A stretch of DNA of 64,000 bases from Patagioenas fasciata. Its lineage: Eukaryota > Chordata > Aves > Columbiformes > Columbidae. The notes beneath the pieces were generated by a model. The model saw nothing but the letters and a program-made list of their open reading frames with translations. It searched no databases and was not told the origin of the DNA. Of this stretch, positions 1 to 12,006 are shown piece after piece. A program made the position numbers and the translations under genes. The stretch's first letter is position 1; every line of letters starts with the position of its first letter. Location: assembly GCF_037038585.1 (NCBI RefSeq), contig NC_092520.1, forward strand, positions 4,724,001 through 4,788,000, in the 5' to 3' direction.

Positions 1-3000
1 AATGGAAGGAATCGAGGAACTGGTCCTCCAGAGATTTTTTTTCCTGTGTGTTTTTCAGCCAGATTAAATCCCCAGATATTTTGGCTGACACAATGCAGGG
101 GGAACACATAACATGTGAAATAGCAGAAGCTAAATCTCAGCTGAAGGACAGTAACTTGTTGTGACGTACCAACTTAGGCACCTGGAATCATCTGTCCGCT
201 CCTTTAATGTGCTCTGGCAATTAGAGACAAATTGGTCTCGGCCTACAAGGAAGAAACCAGAGTTCATGAATAACTTGAAAACTAATTACAAGTCTCCAAG
301 TCTTGGTCATCAGGAAAGAACTGGAAAAAGAAAAAAAAAAGAGAAGAAGAATCATATAGTCATGCAATAGACAATTACAAAGCTCCTCCTTGCTGCAAAG
401 ATGTAGAAACAGCAAGCCAAAGTGAAGGTGATGGTGGGTCAGCATACAACTGCCTGGAGGTTTCTCACCCAGTAAATCAGAAGTCAATCCAGCAAAATAA
501 TGTTGCTATAGTGGTGTGAAGTGATGAGTAAGACAGACTATGATTCATCACTGCCCTACCTATCATATAAGCTTGTACAGCTCTGCAAAATGCATGTAAA
601 ACACTTCCAAATCAAAACTATCCTAGTTTGTCCAGATAACACAATAGACTAAAGTACAGCGAGTATGTTTCTGGCCACAAATCTATGATTCACAAGAGTA
701 AATGTTTTCTCTAAACAAACACACAAAAGCACATCAGCAACAACCTTCCATTTCCTCAGTAAATTTCAGGGTGTTCTAGTGCCAGAAAAGCAAAATAGCG
801 AAATAACAAAAGGGGCAGAACACCTGACTGGTAGACAACAGCACCTGGTTCCAATCTTAATTATCCTGATGTTAGATAATGTGTAATTCCCATCACAAAT
901 GAGTCAGTTCCAAAATGTATGCAAGTAGCACATTACACCCAGTAGGTATTTAACGTGGACACGCATTTCCTACCATCCTGGAAAAAGGTTTGCTAAGATT
1001 CCTCTGCCTAGAATGAGTTCAAATACAGGGGTAAGAACCAGGACCACCCTTTTAGCAAAGCTGGCTCTGGATTACACTTGTTTGACCTCAGCACTGTCTG
1101 CAGTTTTATCAACTGAAATCAAAAACCTTATGCACTATCATTTCTCTGTATTTGGCTATATCCAGTTGTTTCTGGATGAATGCTTAGAGCATCTTTCTGG
1201 ACATGTTCCCACTTGCCACTTGGTCCTTTGTTTCTTTATTGAGAGGCTCACAGTAAAAAGTCCGGATCTGTCTGATACAGCAATTACAACCTGGTACTTT
1301 TTCTGGATGTTTAAATCTCAAATCATTCAAGTCCTCCTTAAGGGTTATTGTCTTATTAATTAAATTACCCTGTAGTAGATTGAAAACGGAGAGGAATCTT
1401 CATGCCATTCCAATTTTAAATCATCTCTTACTGCTTCATTGAAGTCCTGGAATCTGGTAAAACCTCTGGCGATGAATACGCTTTTACATTCCAGATCTCC
1501 TTTAGCCAGGAAATCGCAGAGAGACAGCTAAGAGCACTCGGTGCTTTGGTGAGCAGGCAGCAGTCAGGGTGAAATCCAGGGAAGCCACAAGTGACTATTT
1601 GATTCTGGAAGCCTTGTGTATCTCTGGAAGTCAAAAAATACAGATGGGTAATGGCTTAACAATGAGGTCAGTCTTTGATTCATTAGCTAACAGCTGAACC
1701 TAAGCACAAATATCCCAGTTTTGAGGCATGCTGCTAATTCAAGCTTAAGAAGATGGGGGCGGTTTTACCCTACACTGTAAGTTTCTGTGGGGTTGTACTG
1801 GATCCTGGTTTTGACTTAGATTTCATGTGTTTTCTTACTGATTTGAAGAGTTTTGTTTCTTGCAAAAATATGATTAACCACTGGTAATTTTAGGTTAAAA
1901 ACATATTCAAATGCCATAAGCTTTTGGGGGGGGGGCGGGGAGCAGGGCATAAGCATCAAACACATTGGGTCAGCCACTAGACCTATGCAAGTTCATACCA
2001 GGATCTGACCATTGACATTTTAATCCTACGTTGTGCAAGAATTTGTGGAGACAAGTGCCATAACTGCTTTCAGATATTTAAACCAGTACCAATAAGCTCT
2101 AAAAGCAGGCATGAAACTAAAGTCAGAGTTTCCTCTTTTAGTCTCCCAGCTACAGGCGTAACTGTACTTCCCTGCATCAGAACTTCCCTCTGCCTGCAGT
2201 CCAAAATGCCCTGTATCCATCCCTGCCCCTTCCTCAGCTGTTTCCTGAAATATCTAGTCCTACTTCTCCCATTTCCCCATCCCTCCATGTTCACTTAATC
2301 ATTCACTTCATTTTCAAAAGTCCCTTCCCTTCCTCATCCCACCCAGCCGAGCTAAGGTGAGGATGCACATACAGTCTAGACGCTCGTCTAGTGATGAGTG
2401 CTCTATCTTAACTGGAAAGCACAACAGCAACTCCACTGTGTAAAACACAGGCTGTAGATGAAGAATGAGGCACCCAGGGAGAGCTGGAGGGGCACCACTG
2501 AGAGGTGGAGGGGGGAGAAGGGGAGGTTGTAAATACTGGTTATTCACTTGGGCCTTTGGAGCATGAAGGAACTTGCTGACGGTGCAGGAAGTGCGGAAAG
2601 TAGCACGGGAAAGGCAGACAAACATCTCAAGCACATGAGAGCGCGGCTCCGGGCTGGCAAAATACCTGCAGAAAGCACAGAATGAGATGTGGTTGCTGTG
2701 TCTTGCCCAGCGGCCCGTACAAGTGGCTCTGGCCAGTGATATTGTGTGGTAGGATCTTTTCAAGACAAAGAATTAAGAAAAAACCAACACAATGTTGCCC
2801 AAAATGTAAATTTGCTTCCCGGAACAGTGTTTCCAACAGACAAGTCTGTGACAGGCTTTCCTTTGGGATTCGACTCAGACTTGCAGTGGTTTTATAACAC
2901 ACGCTTAGAATCATTTTTTTGTCCTATAATTTTCTAATAATTTCACTCCGTCTGTTTTACTATGACCTATGATCGTTGTCCGTGAGCATGTGGGAGAACA

Positions 3001-3104
3001 CAGTAGAAATGGCTTGACACATAGCTTGAGCTCAACAACTCCTGCTGAAACAGTAATAAATAACACTTCTGAAAGTGAAATTAATCCAAATTGTCCTGAA
3101 CTAT
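1..3104. other. Noncoding DNA, nothing identified
   Basis: No convincing exon or repeat. All reading frames are short and have no family resemblance. A G(10)-rich run occurs near 1926. Confidence 0.6.
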
Positions 3105-3146
3105 GTTATTTAAAGGGCTTTTCCAACCACAACAATTCTATGATTA
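3105..3146 (+). repeat. CR1 LINE 3'-end remnant
   Basis: Only the last 40 or so bases are recognisable: the segment GGGCTTTTCCAACCACAAC followed by ATTCTATGATTAT, the CR1 3' tail. Confidence 0.6.
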
Positions 3147-4650
3147 TAACTTCAAGGCAATAAGGGAGGTGAGTGAAAGTGTCATAAAACGGGCTGCAGT
3201 AAACTTAGCTTTCATTAGGGGCTGCCTAAGTTTAATGGGCTATCTTATAAAGAAAATAATAATAAAAATAATTTTAAAATCAATTAGCTTTTCCTCTCTT
3301 CATTGATTTTTTAAAGTACGCTTCTGGAGAGCTTCCACTTCCAGTATCAGGGTTTAAATATAAAAAGCTTGGTAATCAAGAGACAGTCTGAATGAGACAT
3401 TAGACAGGGACTACTAATCTAGGGCTACTTTATTAATCAAAACCTAACAAAAGCAGCTCGTTTTTCCACACAGAAAGTCTTGGCGGCATTGGATGACACT
3501 AAACAGAGGAGGGTGAGCCTGGAAGAGATTGGAACAGTGTAATGGTATAACAAAATTAGATTCCTTTGGTGGTTTTGCTGAGTTTATTCAAACTGAATGA
3601 CTCTGAGGAGCCGATCCTGTTTTGACTGAAGCCAGGGAGAGATTTGCCACACATTTCAGAGAGAACAAAACCGGCCCTTCAGCCACAGCACCTCTGCCAG
3701 ATTGCGTTTCACACCCTGCCAAAATGTCAGAGCTTGAATCACTTCAGTAGCTCGAGCCATTTAAAACTGGACTGAACAAAACCCTGGAGAATAAACTGCA
3801 GAGAGAAATCTTCCCCTGTGCTTTCGCTTATCTCTGCTATTCTGCCTCCCTGGGTTTCATGGATAGCAACCAAAAACTGCAGAGCGCTGACAGACGTGCG
3901 GTCTCTGGGTGTTTCAGATGCTTCACTAGTAAGCTGTGTAAATATGAAACCAGTAGCCTTCATTTCTACCTATTTGCATCGTGTCCAAGGTGGACTAAGT
4001 GGCTCATCACACGAAGATTATAGAGTAGCTGACTTCAAATGTGTTGGGAAAACTACACGGAATTTGAGATATTTCTTGGCAACTCTGTAAAGGTCTTCAG
4101 CAAATGTAGAGACCCAGAGCACGCAAAGTATCGTAAAAACACCAAGATAATTCTGGTTGTTAACTCGTCAAAACGCTGGAGAGATGGAACATCCATGTTG
4201 CCAGGTAAAGAGTGGCTTTGGTAGATAATCCAATAGAGGGAGCTATAAAAATCTCAAGGGCAATTTGACTGAGGACAGTGACACTGGTAATTTAATTATA
4301 CTGGTTGGTCACACTAAAACCAAAGTTACACTGGAGATATAGATCATTTCAGGCCTGCCAAGAGAGCTGGCCCTGCAGAATTCCTTTGATATGATGTACA
4401 TCTCAGTGCTCTCCAAATCGCTGATGAGTCACGGATTGTTCTGCAGGACACAGGAAATCTTGACAAATTATTTTTATTGCATAATCCTTTCCAATTGCTT
4501 CCTCGTATATACATGCAGGAACTGCAGAATAACAGCATACAAGCCCCTGTGCCTTTCCACTGGCTGCCTTAGAATAACACGTAGATCTTCCAAAAGGATA
4601 CAAGATAACACTGAGGTTTCCGGAACATGCCATCCCCTGCTTTTACATCC
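3147..4650. other. Noncoding DNA, nothing identified
   Basis: No gene or recognisable repeat between two CR1 pieces. Confidence 0.6.
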
Positions 4651-5270
4651 ACAGAAACACAGAATGTCAGGGGTTGGAAGGGACCTGGAAAGCTCATCCA
4701 GTGCAATCCCCCCATGGAGCAGGAACACCCAGCTGAGGTTCCACAGGAAGGTGTCCAGGCGGGTTTGAATGTCTGCACAGAAGGAGACTCCACAACCTCC
4801 CTGGGCAGCCTAGGCCAGTGTTCTGTTACCCTCACTGAGAAGAAGTTTCTTCTTAAATTTAAGTGGAACCTCTTGTGTTCCAGTTTGAACCCATTACCCC
4901 TTGTCCTATCACTGGTTGTCACCGAGAAGAGCCTGGCTCCATCCTCCTGACACTCACCCTTTATATAGCTGTAAACATTGATGAGGTCACCCCTCAGTCT
5001 CCTCCAGCTCCAGAGCCCCAGCTCCCTCAGCCTTTCCTCACACGGGAGATGCTCCACTCCCTTCAGCATCTTTGTTGCCCTGCGCTGGACTCTCTCCAGC
5101 AGTTCCCTGTCCTTCTGGAACTGAGGGGCCACAACTGGACACAATATTCCAGGTGTGGTCTCCCCAGGGCAGAGTAGAGGGGCAGGAGAACCTCTCTCGA
5201 CCTACTAACCACCCCCTTCTAACACACCCCAGGATGCCATTGGCCATTGGCCCTGTCAGGCTGGCTCTGG
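4651..5270 (-). mobile_element. CR1 LINE 3' fragment
   Basis: The left end carries the inverted 3' tail (ACAGAATGTCAGGGGTTGG) and the rest matches the ORF2 C-terminus and 3' UTR seen at 47.9-48.47 kb on the other strand. On the - strand an open stretch translates to the [20 protein letters not shown] type segment typical of CR1 ORF2. It is 5' truncated, about 620 bases, and well preserved, so of moderate age. Confidence 0.9.
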
Positions 5271-7459
5271 AATCATAAGAATGTCAAGTTGCACTATTCA
5301 TGGAAAAATAACCTCATCTAGGATCTTTGGTTTAGACAAAATGCATCGTTGTGCATGGCAATAATTTCTCTGTCGAGGTTTCTGTCCTGCATCTCACCAT
5401 CTCATGTGGGTTTGTTAATGAATAGCTTTAGGGCTGGCTATTTTGGTTTTGCGACATTTTCTGGGATATGTAGAAATTCTTACCGAATTATTCAATTCTA
5501 ACCAAATAATTAACTTCAGCAGCATAAATTAATCACCAAACCATCCTATGAGCAGTATTGCAAATGGGGAAAATGAGGTAAGAGCTCAAGCAGTAGCCTC
5601 AGGCCGTGCAGCAAAACTACTGCAATTACGCTTCTTGAATTCAGGCGTTCCTGTCTCCCAGTTCTGTTCTCAGACTAGATCAATCCTTTCAAATGCCTCT
5701 GAATGCTTCCAGTTATAGCAGATACAAACGCAGTGGAACAGCCCTGACTCAATGCAGTCACACAGAGAAATAATCTTCAGCAGGCAGGTGAACCGTAGGG
5801 AAGAAACATTTAATATTGCAGTTCTCATCAGATTGGCAACCTCTGTCCAAAGGCTTTATGTTAGCAAAGAGCAGCCTGGAAGAGAAACATGATATCGAAA
5901 CTTATTCTCTTGTTGACGGTGGCCTTTATCCCACTCAGACAGGAAGATGTAAGTGTCTGTATAGAGAAAAAGGACCTAGAGGCGTAAGGTAAAAAATTTT
6001 CAAAGAACAGTGCGGAAATGAGCCAACTGCTGATGTATGCTGACTGTGTTTGAAACCGTGTGGGAAAGCTACTCGCTCGCAGGAACTGGGGTTGGGAACA
6101 TTTAAGTTACATGATGGACAATGCTCTGCTGTGAAATCTGTGGGGGATTTCTTATATTTTGCACATATATCTAGATTTCTGAAGAGCACATTTAATAGAA
6201 CCATATACAAGAGGACCATGCTGAAGTAGTTGTTTTGCCCCTTTATTAAGTGGCTGGAAAACAAGGAAGCTCTCAGTTCTTTACACTTCACAGGGGAGAA
6301 AGTAGAAAGAGCTGCCTAATCTCTTTCAGTTCAGCTCTTTTATTCTCATGGGTATCCAGTTGCAAGGTATCCGTATCAGTCGCTGAATTCTCAGCCGATC
6401 CCTGAAGCAAAGTGCATCCAACTGGAAGCTCTTGTTTTAACATGCTGTTTCAGAACCGACCAGGTTTCAGCATGAGCATGTGAGGGTTGTTATGCCTAAA
6501 TCCATTCAACACTGGCAGAGGAGCAGTATCACCAAACCCAGCAGTGCTCGTTCTGATGATGAAATGCCAAGTAAGCGCTTTCACAACACTGGGCTGATCT
6601 TAATGCTGATGTTTGTGATCTAGAAGGAAGCAAGCTATAAAACTAAAGTGGGCATGTCACCAAGGAAGATTTGAATGCTTCCTGATTGGTTTTCCAAGTA
6701 ATTATTTCATTTGCTTCTAACAGAAACTAGCCTGCGATTCAAGTATTACATGGTTTTCTTCATTGCAAACTGCAATTAAGAAATCAGATGGCAAGATACA
6801 AACTGTACCATGGCATCAGCTAGGAAAGAATGGTGAAACCAGACAATATTAGGGACTTAAATTAATTTTCTCCCATTATTGCTAGGCAGTTTCAAATGCA
6901 AAGAGGAAAAAAAGGAACATAAGTGTATTTATAGTTAAGGTAATAAATTAACACCTGTATGCCAAATTAATTTGCTAAATTAAATGCTAAATTTGGCTCA
7001 GTCACTTAGCAACAGCTGCATCAGTTTAAGATGTTTCCATTCTGCAGCTGTTAGCTGTCACCTCAGGCTGGAGCTTGCGTCCCTCTAGAAAAGTCACCAG
7101 AAGGAAAAGTGCGCCTACATTTTGGCTGCCCCTCTCCAAAATCCAGTGCCTTAACTCACCTGCCTCTTAGTCATCTATCTCCAAGCTTGGCTTTGTCGTC
7201 AGCTTAGAAGCCCCAGCACACCTTCATTCTGACAGCTCTGATGTGAAGCAGTAACCCACACCAGAGGGGCAGAATAAGCAGTCAGACCTTAAACTGCCAT
7301 AGCGATACTCACCAGAGCGTATCCATCAATGCCTGAAGTTAAGACAAAAGAGGAATTGCAAATAAGGATGAAAGTGCCCAAGGAAATATGGACAAGAAAA
7401 CTTCTACCGGATTTTTGTCACAGTGTGACAAACAATTCAGGAATTAGCTGGCCAAAAAG
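5271..7459. other. Noncoding DNA, nothing identified
   Basis: AT-rich unique sequence with no supported feature. Confidence 0.6.
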
Positions 7460-8045
7460 AATCACAGAATCACAGAATGGACTGGGTTGGAAAAGACCTC
7501 AGAGATGATCAAGTCCAACCCTTGGTCCAACTCCAGTCTGTTTACTAGATCATAGTGCCATGTCCAATCTCAGTTTAAAAACCTCCAGGGCTGGTGAGTC
7601 CAGCACCTCCCTGGGCAGCCATTCCAATGCTGACCACTCTCTCTGCACAGAATTGCTTTCTAATCTCCAGCCTCAATTTCCCCTGGCAGAGTTGAAGCCC
7701 ATGCCCCCTTGTCCTATTGCTGACTGCCTGGGAGAAGAGCCCAATCCCCACCTGGCTAGAACTGCCCTTCAGGTCGTTCTAGAGAGTGCTGAGCTCACCT
7801 CTAAGCCTCCTCTTCTCCAGACTAAACAAGCCCAGCTCCCCCAGCCTCTCCCCATAGGTCTTGTGTTCAAGTCCCTTCACCAGTCTTGTTGCTCTTCTCT
7901 GGACCCACTCCAGCACTTCAATCTCTTTCCTGAGCTGAGGGGCCCAGAACTGAACACAATACTCCAGGTGTGGCCTCCCCAGTGCAGAGTACAGGGGGAA
8001 GGATCACTTCCCTTGTCCTGCTGACCACGCTGGTTTGGATACAGG
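7460..8045 (-). mobile_element. CR1 LINE 3' fragment
   Basis: It starts with the doubled tail AATCACAGAATCACAGAATGG and contains the usual CTGGGTTGGAAAAGACCTC and CCTCCCTGGGCAGCC segments in reverse sense. It is 5' truncated. Confidence 0.88.
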
Positions 8046-11000
8046 AGCCTAAGGGCCAAAGGAAAGAGAGCTCTAGTCTTGGTCCGAGCTCCCTTGCTTG
8101 CTTCACTTGCAGTGGCGATTCACTTGTTTCCTGACATAAGTGACTGTGTGCGCTGTGATGTGCGTTCAGTTCAGCATTGGCAGGTGTGCTCGGAGGAAAA
8201 TTCAGAGTGCAAGAAACTTTCCCAGCCAGAAAGAAATCACTTGGCTGGTGATTTTGGAGGATTGTGCCTGTGAACCTACACAGCCAAACTCCAATAGGAC
8301 AAATTTTTAAATTTCATATTTTGATCCTTAGATATTTCTGTCAGAGAACATCACTGGAAAAATAAAACACATCACATAAATTACAGTCACAGAAAGAGAC
8401 TCTCTGTGGGCTGGTTCTCACATCTTCTTGTTCAAGTGGGTTAAAGCAACGGTCTGCCAGGTATCACCATCTCCTCTTGAACTCCCTCAAACACTGTGAT
8501 GTTTTCTCCCATGCTGTCCTTTGACAGGAGGAACTTAACAACATCCATAAAAATAACACTGCAGCCTCCTTCCCATCACAGTAAAATTTAATCTAAGGAT
8601 GATGCCATCGTACCACTCAGCCACAAGGAAGCAGTTGGTATGCTGGAAATGATGCTTATTTTTCTAATCATTGTATTTTTTCATTGTGTTTTCTCTCTTC
8701 ATGACCAAAAAAAAAAAAAAAAAAGAAAGGAGTTGACGTTTTCTGTTTTTAGGGGTTTTTTTCTGCGATTACACTGTGTACGCACTGCGTAGTCACAAAG
8801 GTTGCCACAATCTCTGCCTGCTGCACTTCAGATCTAAAAATTAAGCAAACGAAATACGTACCTACCCTAGGCCATACAGTCATCCAAATTCTCTTAAATG
8901 CACATACCTGAAAACAATACACGAACCACATGTGTTATACAGACCAAGAGCAAGGTTTGCATGCAGTGTTTTTATCACTACCCCCAATGGCAAGGCCATG
9001 GCTTGTAGGCACCGTCATAACACTAATTATGAGCAATAATAATTTGCGAAGGCCAAGCTCACAGCTCCAGCATGATACAAACACTTCCCAACTGCCTGCT
9101 GGTACGAAAGAGAGCAGGAGTGATTTTGGTTTTAGAAGCAGCACATCCTTGGGTACAAATGGAGGAAAACCATCCAACATTGCAAGTATGCAACTAATCT
9201 CTGTAACAAACAGGCATCATATATATACCCAGGAGAAAGACCTAATAAGCTCAGTGGGCCTGGTTCTCCTCTGTCATAGTCATTTATGACAGGGAGTAGG
9301 ATACCAAGAGTTCATAATCTCTTTGTTAACCTCCAATTTGTTCTGTACCATGTGTATATATACATATTAGAGCTATTAAATAAAAAGACACCTTCAGAGT
9401 ATACACTACTGTATTCACATCAGTAATAAGTCCACTTAAACTTTTGTTAGCTTATATAGGAACTGCACGTGGTTCCTTCCTGCTACAGGAGCTACGTTTC
9501 TTTGGGCAGACGGTTCTCATGAATAAGTAAATGCAGAACAGAATATGTGTGGGGAAACATGACAAAGAAGTAAACAGGATGCTGTTATTAAACAAATTCA
9601 GATCAGAGCTTGCCAGTGGCTATATCTTTTCTTTGTTTTCTTCCCCAAACCCTGTAAGACAATGCGATGACTAAGAAGATCACAAAAACAGCAGCAGGTT
9701 ATAAGGCCCACTTAGTAAGGGAAAATAAATATAAACACGTAAACTTAAGTTACTTAACAAAAATAAATCGGCTCAGCAAGCAACCTCAATCCTCAGAAAC
9801 TGTATAGGAAGTTCTCCACTTCCAAAGTGTTCCCCCCTCTTTTGTCTTCCAAGATTTTTCTTAAACAGCAGTTATTTTCAGGTGTTCAAGGTGAGCAGAA
9901 ATGCAGCTGAAATTCCTGCTTTCTTTGCGTGCTTCTAGCATGTTCCAACTACAGAACAAGTCTCCTGTCTGGCCAGTCACTGTCAAATGAAAGACTCTGC
10001 TTTTTTGTCCAACAGACTGTGTTGCCAAAACTTACTTCTCCTTCCAGATGGACCCTTTCCCTTCTGACTGTCCCAGCCTACCTGTCCTGTTCTTCACCCA
10101 TTCCAAAGGCTGGGAGAGAACCCACCCAGTCCAACAAGGAACTTGGATTTTCTACCTACTTCCCAGAGCATTTTTTCAAGCATGTCTAGATACTGGTGCA
10201 CAAATCAGATAGACAAAACCAAGACTGACAGAGATATTTCCCTTTTAGGTCCACTCTGCAAACCACTGCCCAAAACAGCTAATTAGGTCTTGGTGTACTT
10301 CATCTAATACTAGAAATTGACCTTTTGTAGACTTACAGACACTATATAGAGAGTGGACTTTGTACTTGCCCAGGACTTAACAGCAAAGCACGTCAAGCAC
10401 TCAGTCACTTCATCCAATCATAGACAATTCAATGTATCCAAATCACACAGGCCTCAAAAAATGCCCACAAACATAGTGACCCCCACATCTGCTAGTTGTC
10501 AACTCAAGACGGAGCTTGATAAACCCAGGATATGATTCACCCCCTTTGCTGTTTACCGGCGTGTTTTCCATGAGTCTTTCCTTCACCGCCTTTAGTTTGA
10601 TGCAGATAACGTGGCACAAAACAACTGGTTCAATGGGCTCACGGGACACAATCATGAAAAATCACAAGTAGGGGACTTTGAACTCACCTGTTTATGTCAT
10701 CATCCTTGCCATAATCCTCACTTCTGCCTGGTTGCCTGGTTGACTCAGTTTTCTTTGTGGCAACACATCAACTACTTCACAGAAGACCTGAGAGATCATC
10801 TTTTTCTCATCAAAAAACTCAGTTATTTTACAAAATAAATATATAGGCCTGTTGTGATACTGTGTATTTTGGGTAACTCCTTTTACTTTTTACCTGATCT
10901 CCACTTGCCTCTAAATCCTCCAGCTTTGTTGTAAAGCCTCTGCTTCCATCAAGGCCAGATTAGTGAGTCTGAGAGGTTTACTGGCTCAGCTGCAGTTTGC

Positions 11001-11409
11001 TGGTTGCTCTGCAGGTTGGCCAGTGAAGAATTAGCACATGCTTGAGACCTCTACAGAGATTTGGGTTTTCTTTAAAGTAATTTGCCATTTTGCTTGCAAT
11101 GCAATCCCAAAGAAAGCATTATACAGCAGTGAAATCGCAATGTCAGAGTGTTATTTACACTTCGATTGCAAGAGAACAGCTTTGCTAGCTGTGCCCACTA
11201 TTTTTGTTTGCTGTGGTGTCACCTTCTGTGGTGGGGGGACATTATTAGGAACATCTACACTAGCACTTCTCCCTTATATAACAAAGTAATCATTTAAGGT
11301 GTGATCACTAGTTCTTACCGCAGATCAAAAGAAGGCAGCTGATGAAACTAAAGTTTGTCTGAGCGCATGAGATGACTGTTCTTGTTGATCCTGCAGTTCA
11401 TCCACATGC
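8046..11409. other. Noncoding DNA, nothing identified apart from a poly(A) run
   Basis: Unique sequence with an A(18) run and a short TATATA stretch near 9355. No exon is supported. Confidence 0.55.
8707..8724. repeat. A(18) homopolymer
   Basis: An uninterrupted run of 18 A. No retrocopy is recognisable upstream of it. Confidence 0.9.
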
Positions 11410-12006
11410 GTGCAAACTGAGCCAGATTCTCCTGTCAGTCACAAGTTTGCCATGTGTATTACATCAGTCATTCCAGGTGTAACTCCACAGACTTTCACGC
11501 AGTCAGACCATGACAAATTTAGCCTGCCGTTAGCTTTTTTTTTAAAATTAAATCTCTTATCCAGGCTTCTAGGATACAGTAGACACTTAAGTGGACATCA
11601 CAACCTCCTTGTATTAAACATAGCAAATAAGTTTAAAGAAGAAGGGGGAGATAGAGCTGCCAAAAATGGTACTGACTTTGAAAAGTTCTACCTGGAGACC
11701 TGCAGACTGCTGGAGCAGAACGATGGCTGGAATCCATGGGGAGGGAGCTCCTCAGACAAGCTCCCTGACCTGAGGAAGCCCCATTCCCCCAGCTCAGTCA
11801 GAGGGGACTGCAGCATGAAGAACAAGACAGCCAGAGTGTCCTTGACCGCCTGCCTGCCTCAGGAGATGAGCGATAGTCACTCAAGCATTCTCAGGGAAGA
11901 CAATTCGAGCTGTTTCATGTGTTACAAAACCAAGCGGCTTATCTAATACTGTAAGAAATGCGTAGAAGCCAGAAACTTTCATGGTCACTACTGCTTGGCC
12001 AAATAA
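11410..12006 (+). other. Cys-rich open frame of unknown nature
   Basis: One frame stays open from about 11410 to a TAA at 11944 and continues to a second TAA at 12004. Its end reads CFMC-YKTKRLI-stop-Y-CKKC-VEARNFHGHYC, a C-x2-C ... C-x2-C ... C pattern resembling a zinc ribbon, with the stop inside. Upstream are TDFEKFYLETCRLLEQNDG and a Ser/Pro-rich part. I do not recognise the family. The apparent start is GTG, so if real it is an exon or an inactive gene copy rather than a full ORF. Chance is a serious alternative. Confidence 0.2.

Noticed and set aside
4569-5144. A 191-residue open frame on the - strand
   Set aside because: Its sequence is the C-terminal part of CR1 ORF2 followed by the CR1 3' UTR, not a host gene.
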